64,000 nt of DNA from Rhyacichthys aspro (Eukaryota; Chordata; Actinopteri; Gobiiformes; Rhyacichthyidae). Positions 1 through 11,535 of the stretch are shown one piece after another. How positions within the stretch are numbered: position 1 is the first letter of the stretch; every line of letters begins with the position of its first letter. A model generated the notes under the pieces. That model searched no databases. It saw only the letters and a program-made list of their open reading frames with translations, and had not been told where the DNA came from. The stretch covers positions 16,014,758 to 16,078,757 of the forward strand of contig CM072166.1 in the NCBI GenBank assembly GCA_036850595.1, read 5' to 3'. The position numbers and the translations under genes are program-made.

Positions 1-616
1 TTAACAATTTTGAACTGTAGACCTGAAACTGCATCATGAGATCTGAAACTGGGAGTATTGGAGAACTAAATTTTCAACTTGGAAAAGCAGTTCCAAAGCA
101 AATAAATTCAGTTTCAGAATATAAATTCATTTACAAACAAATGCATCTGATTTGAAATCACACTTTTTAATTTTAGTTTGAAATAGCATTCACATTCAGT
201 TTGAGCACAAATATCAGCCCATAGAAACATATGAGATAAGACAGGGATTGTTATTTAAAAAAACAACAACTTTGTGCTCTTTTACCTTTAAGCTGATTGT
301 TTTGACTTCAGCAGCACAAATATTACATTCATGAACATGTTCAGACGTTGCTAAAGTCAAGTGTGACACTGTTCCTCCACTGGTGTCGACAGAGCCATGT
401 CACAGATTGCACTTGAACATCTTTATATATATTTGTAAAACTTTACTTGAGTAGACAGGACATTCTGTAAATGACTGCTTTTAGCTCCAGCAAAACAATA
501 TTCACTGAGCTAGGCTTTGATGAAGTCATAAAACAAATCCAAGTTGAATCCCCACTGTGCATTTAAAAGACAGCATCATAAAAGTGTTTGTATAATTCAT
601 ATGCATAGATTTCATT
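1..616. other. AT-rich intergenic stretch, nothing recognised
   Basis: No open frame, repeat or RNA gene that I recognise. It ends at a probable 8-base target-site copy (609-616) flanking the next element. Confidence 0.5.
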
Positions 617-2253
617 CACACATGTCAAACTCAAGGCCCGGGGGCCAAATGTGGCCTTTCACAATGTTTTATGTGGCCCTTTAATACATTTGGTAGGTAA
701 TTTTTTGGGGATTTTACAAAAGCAGTTAACTATTCGACAGATATGTAATAGGAGACAATAGGTTTTGAATGGATTTGAACACATTTTATTTAGATTCAAA
801 CTGGTGTCAGGTGGAGTTGAACAGGTTTAGTTAGAAATGACTCTTATTTACTATTGAGGCCCCTGAAATGATTCTTATTTACTATTGAGGCCCCTGAAAT
901 GATTATTATTTACTATTGAGGCCCCAGAAATGATTCTTCTTTACTATTGAGGCCCCTGAAATGACTCTTATTTACTATTGAGGCCCCTGAAATTATTCTT
1001 ATTTACTATTGAGGTCCCAGAAATGATTCTTATTTACTATTGAGGCCCCTGAAATGATTCTTATTTACTATTGAGGACCCTGAAATGATTCTTATTTACT
1101 ATTGAGGCCTCTGAAATGATTCTTATTTACTATTGAGGCTCCTGAAATGATTCTTATTTACTATTGAGGACCCTGAAATGATTCTTATTTACTATTGAGG
1201 CCTCTGAAATGATTCTTATTTACTATTGAGGCCTCTGAAATGATTCTTATTTACTATTGAGGCTCCTGAAATGATTCTTATTTACTATTGAGGCCCCTGA
1301 AATGACTCTTATTTACTATTGAGGCCCCTGAAATTATTCTTATTTACTATTGAGGCCCCTGAAATGACTCTTATTTACTATTGAGGCCCCTGAAATTATT
1401 CTTATTTACTATTGAGGCCCCTGAAATGATTCTTATTTACTATTGAGGCCCCAGAAATGATTCTTATTTACTATTGAGGCCCCTGAAATGATTCTTATTT
1501 ACTATTGAGGCCCCTGAAATGATTATTATTTACTGTTGAGGCCCCTGAAATGATTATTATTTACTATTGAGGCCCCAGAAATGATTCTTATTTACTATTG
1601 ATGCCCCTGAAATGATTCTTATTTACTATTGAGGCCCCTGAAATGATTCTTATTTACTATTGAGGCCCCTGAAATGACTCTTATTTACTATTGAGGCCCC
1701 AGAAATGACTCTTATTTACTATTGAGGCCCCTGATATGATTCTTATTTACTATTGAGGCCCCTGAAATGATTCTTATTTACTATTGAGGCCCCTGAAATG
1801 ATTCTTATTTACTATTGAGGCCCCCGAAATGACTCTTATTTACTATTGAGGCCCCCGAAATGACTCTTATTTACTATTGAGGCCCCAGAAATGACTCTTA
1901 TTTACTATTGAGGCCCCTGATATGATTCTTATTTACTATTGAGGCCCCTGAAATGACTCTTATTTACTATTGAGGCCCCTGAAATGACTCTTATTTACTA
2001 TTGAGGCCCCTGAAATGATTCTTATTTACTATTGAGGCCCCTGAAATGATTCTTATTTACTATTGAGGCCCCTGAAATGATTCTTATTTACTATTGAGGC
2101 CCCTGAAATGACTCTTATTTACTATTGAGGCCCCTGAAATGACTCTTATTTACTATTGAGGCCTCTGAAATGATTCTCATTTACTATTGAGGCCCCTGAA
2201 ATGATTCTTATTTACTTTTGCAGCCCCTCACCACTTTGAGTTTGACACCACCA
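617..2253 (+). mobile_element. Non-autonomous hAT-like element, copy A, enlarged by a minisatellite
   Basis: The left end begins CACACATGTCAAACTCAAGG and the right end reads CACTTTGAGTTTGACACCA, so the ends are inverted repeats around a GTCAAACTCAA core. Three other copies lie in this window (9505-10010, 58051-58541, 60363-61100) and their 8-bp duplications fix the boundaries. Flanks here are atttcatt (609-616) and atttactt (2254-2261), which match at 6 of 8 bases, so this copy is older or mutated. An 8-bp duplication plus CA...TG-like ends fits the hAT superfamily. There is no transposase frame. Unlike its relatives (about 490-740 bp) it is 1.64 kb, because a segment near its right end has been tandemly amplified. 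The GGCCCGGGGGCC block next to the left end is shared by all four copies. Confidence 0.8.
835..2220 (+). repeat. 31-bp minisatellite, about 45 units, inside hAT copy A
   Basis: The unit reads roughly AAATGATTCTTATTTACTATT followed by GAGGCCCCTG. About 1386 bp divided by 31 gives roughly 45 units. Variants alternate at ATGATT/ATGACT/ATTATT and at CCCCTG/CCCCAG/GACCCTG/CCTCTG/CTCCTG. Groups of variants recur in order (GACCCT, CCTCT, CTCCT near 1069-1270), showing multi-unit duplications. Copies C and D of the transposon carry a single equivalent of this unit at the corresponding place, so the array arose within this copy. Confidence 0.95.
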
Positions 2254-2302
2254 ATTTACTTGATAAGCTGTGTGGATGACAAAGCCCCTCTCTTGCTACC
2301 CA

Positions 2303-2330
2303 CCACTTTTATTAGAACTAATAAAAGTGG
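2303..2330. repeat. Perfect hairpin, 13-bp arms and 2-base loop
   Basis: CCACTTTTATTAG is followed by AA and then its exact reverse complement. No MITE family was recognised around it. Confidence 0.8.
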
Positions 2331-2572
2331 GTTATATTGTTTGTATATGCATCTGACATGACTTCACACATGACACAAATGATCATTGGAATATTGGGCG
2401 TTCCCTTTTTGCTGTATTACAAAGTGAAATGTATTTTCACCTACTCTCGAGTGAATAAAGTACATTACATGATTAATTCAATCAATCTGCATTAGACCGG
2501 TGCGCCACACTAAGCATTTTCCAGCTCCAGCCCAAATCACTTTTTCCACCTGAGCAAGCCCCTGAAACTAGG

Positions 2573-2629
2573 CATGTTGGCAGAAAACAAAACTACTGAC
2601 AGTGCATATGTTAGTTTTCCGCCAACATG
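2573..2629. repeat. Imperfect inverted repeat
   Basis: CATGTTGGCAGAAAAC on the left pairs with GTTTTCCGCCAACATG on the right with one mismatch and a loop of about 25 bases. It could be the core of a small palindromic element, but no target duplication was identified. Confidence 0.6.
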
Positions 2630-2770
2630 GTTTGCTGTCTTTTCGAAATCATGCAGTTTATTAAACAGTGAATAGTATCAGGAAAATGAGCATTGTTTAA
2701 CACATAGAATTACCTATTTTCTTTATGTAAAGTCTTACTGTATCACCAGCAAACACAAAGTTCTGTTTAC

Positions 2771-3131
2771 CTTTGCAGTTTAATTGTACAATGTAATCCC
2801 CGAGAGAAAGATCTACGTTAGATACATTCTGTGCATCTGGCCTGTACTGTTCCAAAAGATGATTAAGCATCCGAACGTGCTGCAACAGCAACTGGACTGT
2901 AATCTCACACCCTGATACAAAGATATTCCAGTCTTCCACCTTGACGTGAATAGCCAAGGACAAGAAGTGAACACACAAGACCAAGTTGCAGCGTAAGAGC
3001 TCGCTAATGAAGCTTTGATCTTCAAATGTGAAATGGTTTTCCAACAGGTGTGGGGGGAAAAAATGGCATGTTTTAAAATGAGCTTTGATCGGACAGAGCT
3101 CGTTTATAAAGAGCGTGAAGGATGTGAACAC
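2771..3131 (-). CDS. Weak candidate exon or chance open frame
   Basis: A minus-strand frame is open for 144 codons (2697-3131). Within it, residues about 35-120 look helix-forming and codon-like, including ISELLRCNLVLCVHFLSLAI and LLLQHVRMLNHLLEQY. On the minus strand a reasonable splice donor (AAAG then GTAAAC) sits at 2771/2770, and a C/T-rich tract lies upstream near 3045-3060, although the following AG is far away. I recognise no family. One or a few frames of this length are expected by chance in a window this size, so this is only a candidate; no neighbouring exon was found. Confidence 0.15.
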
Positions 3132-3900
3132 ACTTAAAGACTTTATGTAGTCACGGCATGTGGATTAAAGCAGACGGTTCTGACAAAGCTCTCTACAGTA
3201 GGCCACACACACACACTCTGCAGCATATACAGCAGACACCAGGCTTACAGGTCACAGCTTCCATCTGATATCCAACCCCAGCATTCAAACAGAAGGGATA
3301 AGCCAAGTTTTAGTCTCTAACGCCTGCTGTGTGCATGACTTTTTGTGAATTCATCGGGAGCGGGCTGTGGGAAGTTCTGGGGGCGCAGAGAGGACACAGC
3401 TGTGGGTGGTGAGGAAGTGAAGGGGCGGTGTCGCGTATAAGGCAGGGGGACACGTGTCGAGTGTTGAGTGAAACATTGAAGAGGTGGGGAAACTGTGAAA
3501 ACGGGTTCAGGGGTTCGGGTGTCCGGAGAACAATTTCCAAGAGGATAAGAGTACTCAGCTTGGAGGGTGAGCGGATAATTGTAGCATCTGTTGGGTCCAC
3601 CGCAAAACACATTTATAAAACGAGCACACACCAGAACGTCCATCAAAGTTTATTTTACTTCCCTTTTCTCTATTTCCACATTTATTTCGATGTGTGTCTT
3701 TTAATGCTGTATGCCTTTTTTTTTTTTTTTTGTATTTTCCGCAGATGTTGTTTGAATGTTGGCGAGCGGTATAGACCGACAGGCAATGGGAACGTCATTG
3801 GCCAAAGCTTACAACATGTGCTGAACATTCACATCTATTAAAGTCTTTCATAATAAAGCCTGCCACCTCTTAAGGTCTTTTTTTTTTTTTTTACAAATAC
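3132..3900. other. GC-richer stretch with poly-T tracts, no gene supported
   Basis: 3340-3600 is richer in G and C than its surroundings and gives overlapping frames on both strands (3310-3646 minus, 3428-3841 plus), which are shadows of composition. AATAAA occurs at 3852. T tracts occur at about 3716-3731 and 3879-3892. No domain or splice structure was recognised. Confidence 0.3.
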
Positions 3901-6900
3901 TGTGATGCTTTTAGATTTTCCTCAAATTCAATGAAAAACAATAAATAGCATGGCTTCCATTTAAGCAGAGAAAACAGCAAACAGTAAGAAGTGGATTAAA
4001 CTTGTGCGGTATGGGCAGATCCACCAGAGGACAGATGAGAACAGACAGCACCAGCTCAACATGGGCTGTGAGGCGGAAACACGAAATGTTCTATTATGTT
4101 TGGCAACTATGCTACACATCTGGCAAGACAGACAATTCAGTCTCGACCCCCTCAGTCGGCGCAGGGCAATGCCGTAAATGCCCGCATGAGTCGGAGGACA
4201 CGCCATCGGTCTCTGTGTGGCTGGCATCAGCAGAAACTGTAGCCACGAGCCATGTAGCATTTACAAAGAGGGATGCTCTGTCCCACTGTTGGATGTGTTT
4301 ACTTTGTTTGAACAAAGCAAGTTGAAAAAAGGCTACAAAATGCTGCAAAAAGTTGAGTACTGGGCACAGCAACTCGTGGCTGGTTCAGGGGATGCACTCT
4401 TTGCAAGGCAGTTGCAAATTACTGGATTATTCACCCAAGCACCAGCATAAAAAATGTTACTGTCAATAAAAGTTAAAACATAAGTAATAATAAGAAAGTT
4501 GAGGTAGGAATAAAGATGAATGGAATTATAACAACCACATCTGACTCATGTTGGCACTTAAGTGAGAAGTAAGTAGCATTCAATGACAAAAAAACAGCCT
4601 ATCACAAAGACTCAAGTCACAAAAATGAGTGACAAGTTAGTGCAACAGTGTATAGACTCCATTAAAACTCAGCCTTAGGCTCATCACTTTGTCACTGACA
4701 CTAGTCTGCCATGAGACACAGACCGAAAAAGTCTGAGAACTCTGAAGACTGGCAGCGTTATGTGTGTGGGGATTTCCTGTTGATGTACCACATGAGGTTA
4801 CAGTAAATATGTCTTGGATCAAAGGTGTGCCCTTGCCGTGACGTGGAGCTTCTCTTTGACGTATCCCTGGAGAGAAAGACATCTCTGTTTCCTCTGAGGC
4901 TGGGATCATTACTGTTTTATTTTTCAGAGTATCACTGTGACCTGTCTGTGTCCCTCTTTGTTCTGGTAGAACAAAACCACAAACAGTACTGCAGCTGTGT
5001 ATGAAAGCACCCTTGGATATGCTGACACATGGAAGCTCCTTCTGCTATTACACCAGGAGTCTGTAACACAGCAGTGTAGAAATGTCAGAAGTTAATCTCT
5101 TCATACAGAGATGCATGCTTATTCTGGACAGCTATTTAAAGTGAACAAGACTAGTGAAATACACACATGCATACTTGCTTAAGTCAGAAAACAACAAATC
5201 TTTCTTGTTGGTGTGATTGGTTGCCAACAGCCAGTCAAAAAAAATGTACATTATTGTTTCACAAATCTTTCTGGTGTTAAATACATAAATCATGTCAAGC
5301 TGGACATAAACTGTATGTGAACTGCTTACACTGAAAATGGTAATGGCCTTAGTGATACAAAAGATCACGCCACATGACATGATTATAATTAATAGAGACT
5401 GGAAGGATGAGCAGTTCTGATAAGAGTTAGCAGGATGAAATGGAACTTCCCAACGAACAAACTAAAGACAACAAGAGTCTGAGCCAAGAAAAGTTGTCTT
5501 CTCGAGAGTTTGCCTGAGTACATCTGCAGATCTGACAAACACAGATAAGAAGGTGTCTGCGTGACTGAGCAAGTGTCAAAGGAACAGCACGGCAGACTAT
5601 CCAAACATGACGCTCCAGTGGGAAGTAGAGAGGGGCTGGGTTTACAGCAGCATATTGTTGCAATAAATAGTAGAAGACTGAACAAATACACATCTGCAAA
5701 ACACATACAGCACAACCTCAAAAAATGATTTGTGGTTATGTTAAACTTTTGAAACACTGAAAGCCTTTTCTTAGTAAGTTTTCCTGCTGCCATTGATTCA
5801 AAGTTGACAAGGCGTGTAGACCAACCTGCTAAAGGAATCGTCCCTTGATTCAAATGGAAACAGACCCTTTTCTGTGCAAGGAATTTAGCAAATGCAATGT
5901 TTCTAACTCAAAGCGAGTGCTGTAAGATGCCGACTTCTCTAAAACTGTGAACAACAGCTTTGTATTATTAAGAAGGAAAAGTAAAAGTAAAAGCATTTTT
6001 TCTCTTAAGAATTTGCCTGTTCAGAACAAGAACAAGAAATTCAGAAAACATTCTCTTTTGTGTTTTTTTGTGTTATCTTTTTTGTTTCCAATCAACAGGC
6101 TGCAGTGTGTTGTTCTACCTCTTAGTAACCACATCACCATTACACAACAACAAGCAAAGGGTTACCAAAATAGTATGCCATGCATAAATGGGACACTTTG
6201 TACCGGATCTGACTATGGAAACTGACCTGTACTGACTGAATCTGTACCATATCACTCCAGACAGCCCTAAAACTTTGCTTTATACGATGAAAACTGCATC
6301 CAGTGACCAGAATGCACTTCAAAATCTGTTGAAAGGAAAGGAAAAGGAAATATGTGAAAGAAGCAAGACTAACAAATCCATAAAGGAGGGGTCATCAACT
6401 AAATTTGCTTGAGAGCCGGCTTGTTTCTTCACAGGCACTGCAAGGGGCCAGACTTTCAAACCAAAAATATTTAGTTAAATAAATTCTTTTAAATCTCTTC
6501 ACAGTTAAATATCCTTTCTTGTTTTCTTTTTTTTACTGAAAACATTGTTATTTGAAGATGAAAAGAAGATATAAAACAGCAAGTAATTTATTTGTCATGT
6601 GAAAAAATAAAACAACGAAATAAAGAAAGAGAACTACCAATTGGCCCTCATTCTTAAATGTTTACAGAATAAGTCACAACACATCTGGCACTATGACAAC
6701 TCAGTGCCCAACAGCGTATCACAAAGGATTAAAGCTTGTCATTTACAGCTAAATAAGCTCAATTTAAATCGTCTTTTAGTCATTTTAATCGCTATATTTA
6801 TGTTACAGCTCTACCAAAAACAGAAAAAATGACGGGAAAAATAGGTCATGTGCCACAAGAAAACATCTAGATCATACTAAGGCACACCTTCTGAGATTTA

Positions 6901-8904
6901 GCGCAAAATGTTTTGGTCTAAATGAGTGATCAGCAGAACACAGCCAGTAGCTTGATTGCCAGATATTTAACAAAGCAAAAAATCGTTCAAATGCCATCCA
7001 CATCAACCTGGATAATGGCCAGTCACATTAGAAATACACTGCGTTGGAAGTGAAATGCTACAGGAGTGCTGCTTGCTGTTGGCTCAATGAACCAACACCA
7101 CGGGGTCTGCTTCGCTGTTCGTGCCTCTTGCTTGTATTCTCTCTGGCAGGACACCGAGGGCCGGCTTATCCACTGTAGCTTAACGCACAACACACACTGG
7201 CGGCGCCTTATCTGAGGCTCGCAGCACTGCACTGCCTCTTCCACACACCGACTGGCTTCACACGGACCCCCGGGTCCCACTCATGCGATTTCACTCATAT
7301 ATTAACACGTCTTTGAAATGACTTTAATTCATACATAATTGAAAGATCTAGTAATCTAAAATGGCCGACGAAACGGAAAATGTATAGGGTCGTACAAATG
7401 TGAATGTCTGGAATTTGGATGTTTTTTAATCCTTTTACATATTAGTTGATTCATTCAGAGTAGACTGGCTTAAAAGTGTTGCCTTGCCAATGGTTGCACT
7501 CATATGGCCTGATTCACAGCAGCTTTGCGTGTGTCCAAAGCGGATGGCACATGAACAAAAAATGGAGCTGATTGAATTAACAGGGGTAGCGTCATTCACC
7601 TGAAGAATAAGCGCAGCAGCTGTGGATTGATGTATTTTATAATTTTCATATTTTCATTATGCAACAGCTGGATTCTGAGGAAATTTGTGACTTCACAAAC
7701 TCACTGAAATTGCAATTGAGAAATCCTGCTCACATTAGTTGCATTTTGTCACAACCTGCTGCATGTTCAGACCAATGGTGTGGCAGTAATGGCAGTTGTG
7801 GCCATGGTGTTGCTCTGATTGAATAAAAATACCTGATTACTGGCAGGAGGTTCACCCAAGTGTATGGATACGTGTGAGTGCTGCTGTACTTATGATAATG
7901 ATAGGTGTGCAGGTGTGTATATATTAGGAGGTGTTTTAGATAGAACAATTTTGTAATATTTTTATAGTAGTGTATAATGGATCAAATGTTTATTGTGTTG
8001 TACATTATTCCCTACCTCCCCCTAAAATCCGGTATGTTTACATTCATGCTATATATGCTTGTCTGTTCATTAACATGCATTGCCCTGTTTAAATAAATAA
8101 AAAATTAAAAAAATCATTGACCAGGTATTTATTTAAAGTACCTTCCCTTTGCATACATTTTTTATGGAAGTCCTCCCTGATTGAACTGACAGACCCTCTG
8201 GCCAGTCAGCTAAAAATCCAAAGTGGAGAAAATCCAGTTTATTGGGGCTGCTAGCAATGGGAGCTAAATTGCTTATAAACTCAGAGTCAACAAATAACTT
8301 TAACTAAAGGGTAACTTCTTTTTCTGGTTACTCGATATGTAATAGTGAGATGTAACAGTTGTATACAATTGCTGTGTAACAGAGGCTTGAGACAATGTGG
8401 AGGTGAATGTGTCTGTAAACTCCCCTCTTCTTGTATTTATTAATACAAGTTTCCTCCTTTGTTTGCACGGAAGGTATATTTTTGGACGTGTCGCTATCCA
8501 CCAATCACAGCTCACAAACGAAAAAGCTACATAAAATCTCATCTTTTGAAACCGAGGTGCTGAGGTGCAGGTAGATAGGCTGAAGATGAATCTTTCACAC
8601 TTTATATGAACTGCACACTATAGAAAGTCTCTTCACCTTTCCATAGGGCCCCATGTTGGATTTTTTTTTTTTTTTTTTACATTGAAGTAGGATAGCATCA
8701 AACTATTTTCTGGTTGCATTTGTCTCATGTTTATCAGGAAGGAGTCTATCATGCATTAGTTAGCATTCAGTATTACTTAATTCATCAACAACAAAGCATT
8801 ACTCCAACAGTTATAATCAATATTGCATGCAAAAAACAACAACCAGAGCTCATGGCTGTATCAAGGTACTGCAATGATTTTTTTTTTTTAAATTTTTGCA
8901 GAAG
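3901..8904. other. About 5 kb with no supported gene
   Basis: Short frames at 4002-4325, 4217-4450, 5389-5853 and 7023-7280 show no family signature. 6385-6460 (GGGGTCATCAACT..., then a GGGGCCAGAC motif) resembles the end of a degraded hAT-type repeat, but no partner end or target duplication was found. 7050-7290 is GC-rich and Cys-rich when translated, without a recognised domain. A run of 18 T lies at 8661-8678 and a small palindrome, CTTGTATTTATTAATACAAG, near 8433-8452. Confidence 0.4.
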
Positions 8905-9185
8905 AATGTAGGTTCAATCTTTGGGCTGGCACTTGGTCTTTCTTTCGGTGGTTTCTTTCTGGTTCTCTCTCGACATGCATGTATAGGTTAATTGGTGACT
9001 CTAAAGTGCCCCTAGTGGATGAATGTGAGGGTGAATTGTTTTCTGTCAGTGTCTTAAAGTCAGCCCTGTAACAAACTGTTCATTTTTCTGGGTGTATCCT
9101 GCCTCAGGCTCAAAGCTGCTGGGATAGGCTCGTTGGGGATACCCTCAACGGGACGAAATGGTAGAAAATGAATACATACATTTTT
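8905..9185 (+). mobile_element. Fish LINE/SINE 3'-tail fragment
   Basis: Contains blocks typical of a very common teleost retroelement tail: CGACATGCATGTATAGGTTA, then TTGGTGACTCTAAAGTGCCC, then CTGCTGGGATAGGCTC, ending in GGTAGAAAATGAATACATAC, a decayed tetranucleotide-type tail. I recognise the consensus from memory but will not name the exact subfamily. It is 5'-truncated, as LINE insertions usually are. A related piece in the opposite orientation lies at 11165-11285 and a short one at 48150-48182. Confidence 0.75.
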
Positions 9186-9504
9186 GATGATGTCACTGCT
9201 CTATCGCCTTCGCTCCTTTTAGTCAGAACCAATCGCAAGGGCCATAGTGCTCCTGTTCAATTGCCAGAAAATAAACACTGACGCCAACAATCTCTTTGAC
9301 ATCCTGCATTGAAAATCAACCACAACCATTACTCACTTACCATCTCGGTCTTCTTTCTGTGTCAGTTTGCTCCATGTGGACAATCAAGAAACACCTGTAA
9401 AAGCCATGTCCCGCCTTTTTATTAGAAGAAACCTTATCTGTGTTGTCCTAACTGTCAATCAAATACCATCCTGATGTGTTTCTTTCATTAAGAACGATAT
9501 AAAT

Positions 9505-10010
9505 CAGTGGTGTCAAACTCAACGTGGTGAGGGGCCGCAACGGAAAATAAGAATAATTTCAGGGGCCGACAATGGATGCACTTGGAACGCATTTATTAAA
9601 TTTGAAATGTAAAGTTTCATCTTCATGAATGTTTTACAAAGGTTATCTTTAACATTGTTTTGTTTTCATTTCATGGAAACTGGTTTTAGTGGGATTTGAA
9701 CAGGTTATAGTTGGATTTAAATGGATTTTATTTGGATTTGAACAGGGTTTAGTTGAATTTGAACAGGGTTTAGTCAGAATTGGACAGGTTTTAGTTGGAT
9801 TTGAACAGATTTTATATATCTTTGTAGTAAAAACTGGCTTAAGATTTCATGAAGAAATGAAATAAATCTGATTTAAATCCATCTAAAACCTGTTCAAATC
9901 CAGTAAAAAACGTAGTGCCAAAATTATCACCTACAAAATGCATTAGAGGGCCACATAAGACATTGCAAAGGGCCGCATTTGGCCCCCGGGCCTTGAGTTT
10001 GACATGTGTG
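9505..10010 (-). mobile_element. Non-autonomous hAT-like element, copy B
   Basis: Begins CAGTGGTGTCAAACTCAA and ends CTTGAGTTTGACATGTGTG. It is flanked by a perfect 8-bp target duplication, atataaat (9497-9504 and 10011-10018), diagnostic of hAT-type insertion. It lies in the reverse orientation relative to copies A and D. The interior (about 9675-9825) holds six or seven diverged units of a 21-bp motif, GGATTTGAACAGGTTTTAGTT. The same motif reappears inverted at about 9870-9910, so part of the interior is palindromic. There is no transposase frame; the 107-aa frame at 9839-10162 crosses the element border and is a shadow. Confidence 0.93.
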
Positions 10011-10029
10011 ATATAAATCATTACAACAA

Positions 10030-10520
10030 TACAACAGTGATGCGGGTAAACATGCTCCGAGATGTTTTTAACTGGAAAACGTACATCCGTAGAGGTTGGC
10101 AAACGGCAACAGGAAGGAAAGTCGACGGCCTTCGCTTCCTCATTATATTGGAAGCCGTTCACAGACTCTGATGAGCAGCGGATAACAATGCTCTGGCAAC
10201 GACACTCAAATAGCCACCTTTAGGCCTGCTCGCTGCTGCCAAGTCTGTTAGGTGAACTGCAGCTCCGTCACGAGGGAAAATGAGTTAAATGGAAACAGAA
10301 ATAGCGGGGTGAACGAGAGGCGTCGACGTTAGCTGCCAAAGGCGTTTCAAGTCAACAGCTGTCCGATGAGTCTTTAAAGTTGCTATTTTTTTTTGTCCGC
10401 GCGGCTCTCCCGACGCCGAGGGTAACGGCTCGGGACAATGAATAGAGTCGGCAACTTAAGCCGCTCAAAGCCGTTTCATATTCAGTGGTGTAATGACGAG
10501 ACAGACATGATCGGTGTCGT
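10030..10520. promoter_or_regulatory. CpG-rich block, possible promoter or enhancer
   Basis: Many CpG dinucleotides stand out against a CpG-poor surround, for example CGCGCGGCTCTCCCGACGCCG near 10400 and GCGTCGACG near 10320. Non-repetitive in appearance. No TATA-start-exon arrangement can be proven; frames at 10352-10933 are short and unassigned. It could equally be a conserved enhancer or an unmethylated remnant. Confidence 0.3.
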
Positions 10521-11164
10521 AAATGGCTGTGGAAGCAAGCCACTGACAAAGAGCCCCCCGTATTTATATCACAATGAGGCTGGTAAACCATTTGGGGATC
10601 GGGCTGCTCTAGTCTTTTGCCAAGTGAGGATGGCCCGTGTGCGGTTTAAACAAAGAGAAGCTGTGGAGTGAGATGAGAGTGAATGATGGCGTTACAAATT
10701 CCCAGAGTTTTTATCTGGACCGAGGGGTAACTTTTAGTGGAAAAGCACCACCTAAAATTGAAGTGATGGAAGCAATGCCATCAGTTACCTCAGTCTTTAT
10801 AGACGGATGTGGATCTAATAAAACAAGAGCGCTGCTAAAGCAACAGCATGTAACTTTTTATTACGCTTACCCAATAAAAATATACATAGAAAAATGCTGC
10901 CCCAAACTCAAACTGGGACATACCTCACAATAAATGTCTTTTATAATTGAGCTGAGAGTTCTCATGCGACGTTAGAGTGACTATGTGATTAAAAGGGTTT
11001 TTTCTAAATTTTCAAGCTGCACATTTTGAGGCAAAAAAGACATAATGATGTTTTAATGATGCAAGAAAAATATAACAACAAACGTGAACTAGAGTTATTG
11101 ATATTATTCTTCTAATTGCTTTAATTAATCATTTGTCAACCAATTATGCCATTAGGGGTCAAAT
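10521..11164. other. No supported feature
   Basis: Short plus-strand frames at 10438-10671 and 10637-10933 have no recognised domain. The sequence becomes AT-rich toward 11100. Confidence 0.4.
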
Positions 11165-11285
11165 AGGCTATCCCATCTGCGAAAGGTCGCCAGTCAATCG
11201 CAGGGCTAACACTTTGAGACATACCCAGACTGATAACCATTCATCACGGAAAGTGTGGTATGACATGCAGACTCCACCCCTCAAT
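11165..11285 (-). mobile_element. Fish LINE/SINE tail fragment, reverse orientation
   Basis: GGTCGCCAGTCAATCGCAGG followed by CTAACAC...GAGACA, then GACATGCAGACTCCACCCC, matches the complement of the common teleost tail that reads CCTGCGATTGACTGGCGACC. Same broad repeat type as 8905-9185, on the other strand and truncated. Confidence 0.7.
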
Positions 11286-11384
11286 TAATATTTCATTGAT
11301 TTTGTTAAACAACTTGCCCCAAAATTTTAGGAAACTAATGTATGTTTTGTTTTTGTTTTTTGTTTTTTTCACAAATAACAAATA

Positions 11385-11535
11385 AGCTCTTAAATATAGC
11401 TCTTGGGGTAGTAGTTTTTTGCATAATTCTGTTTCCAGATGCGAAAACAGACAAAAAAAACAAACAAACCCAAAAAGCAAGATTTTAGAAAGAAAAAAAT
11501 AAACTTTAAAATGTGGGAACACCCCTTAAACAAAG
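11385..11535. mobile_element. Small MITE-like repeat, family M1, copy 1
   Basis: Shares AGTAGTTTTTTGCATAATTC...TTCCAGATGC and the terminal GTGGGAACA with copies at about 18187-18340 and 31506-31620. This copy has lost a clear left terminal repeat. The A-rich middle explains overlapping frames at 11244-11630. Confidence 0.45.

Noticed and set aside
835..2220. CRISPR-like array of regular repeats
   Set aside because: The units are contiguous with no unique spacers. The DNA is eukaryotic and the array lies within a transposon.
3310..3841. Gene with overlapping frames on both strands
   Set aside because: The frames reflect local GC content. Reading either strand gives no domain, and the plus frame ends in translated poly-T.
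4002..4450. Possible gene exon(s) in overlapping plus-strand frames
   Set aside because: Cys/Ser-rich readings without a family signature, and no consistent splice sites.
5389..5853. 154-aa minus-strand frame with a hydrophobic stretch
   Set aside because: No recognisable family, and an overlapping frame in another phase. No supporting splice or promoter features.
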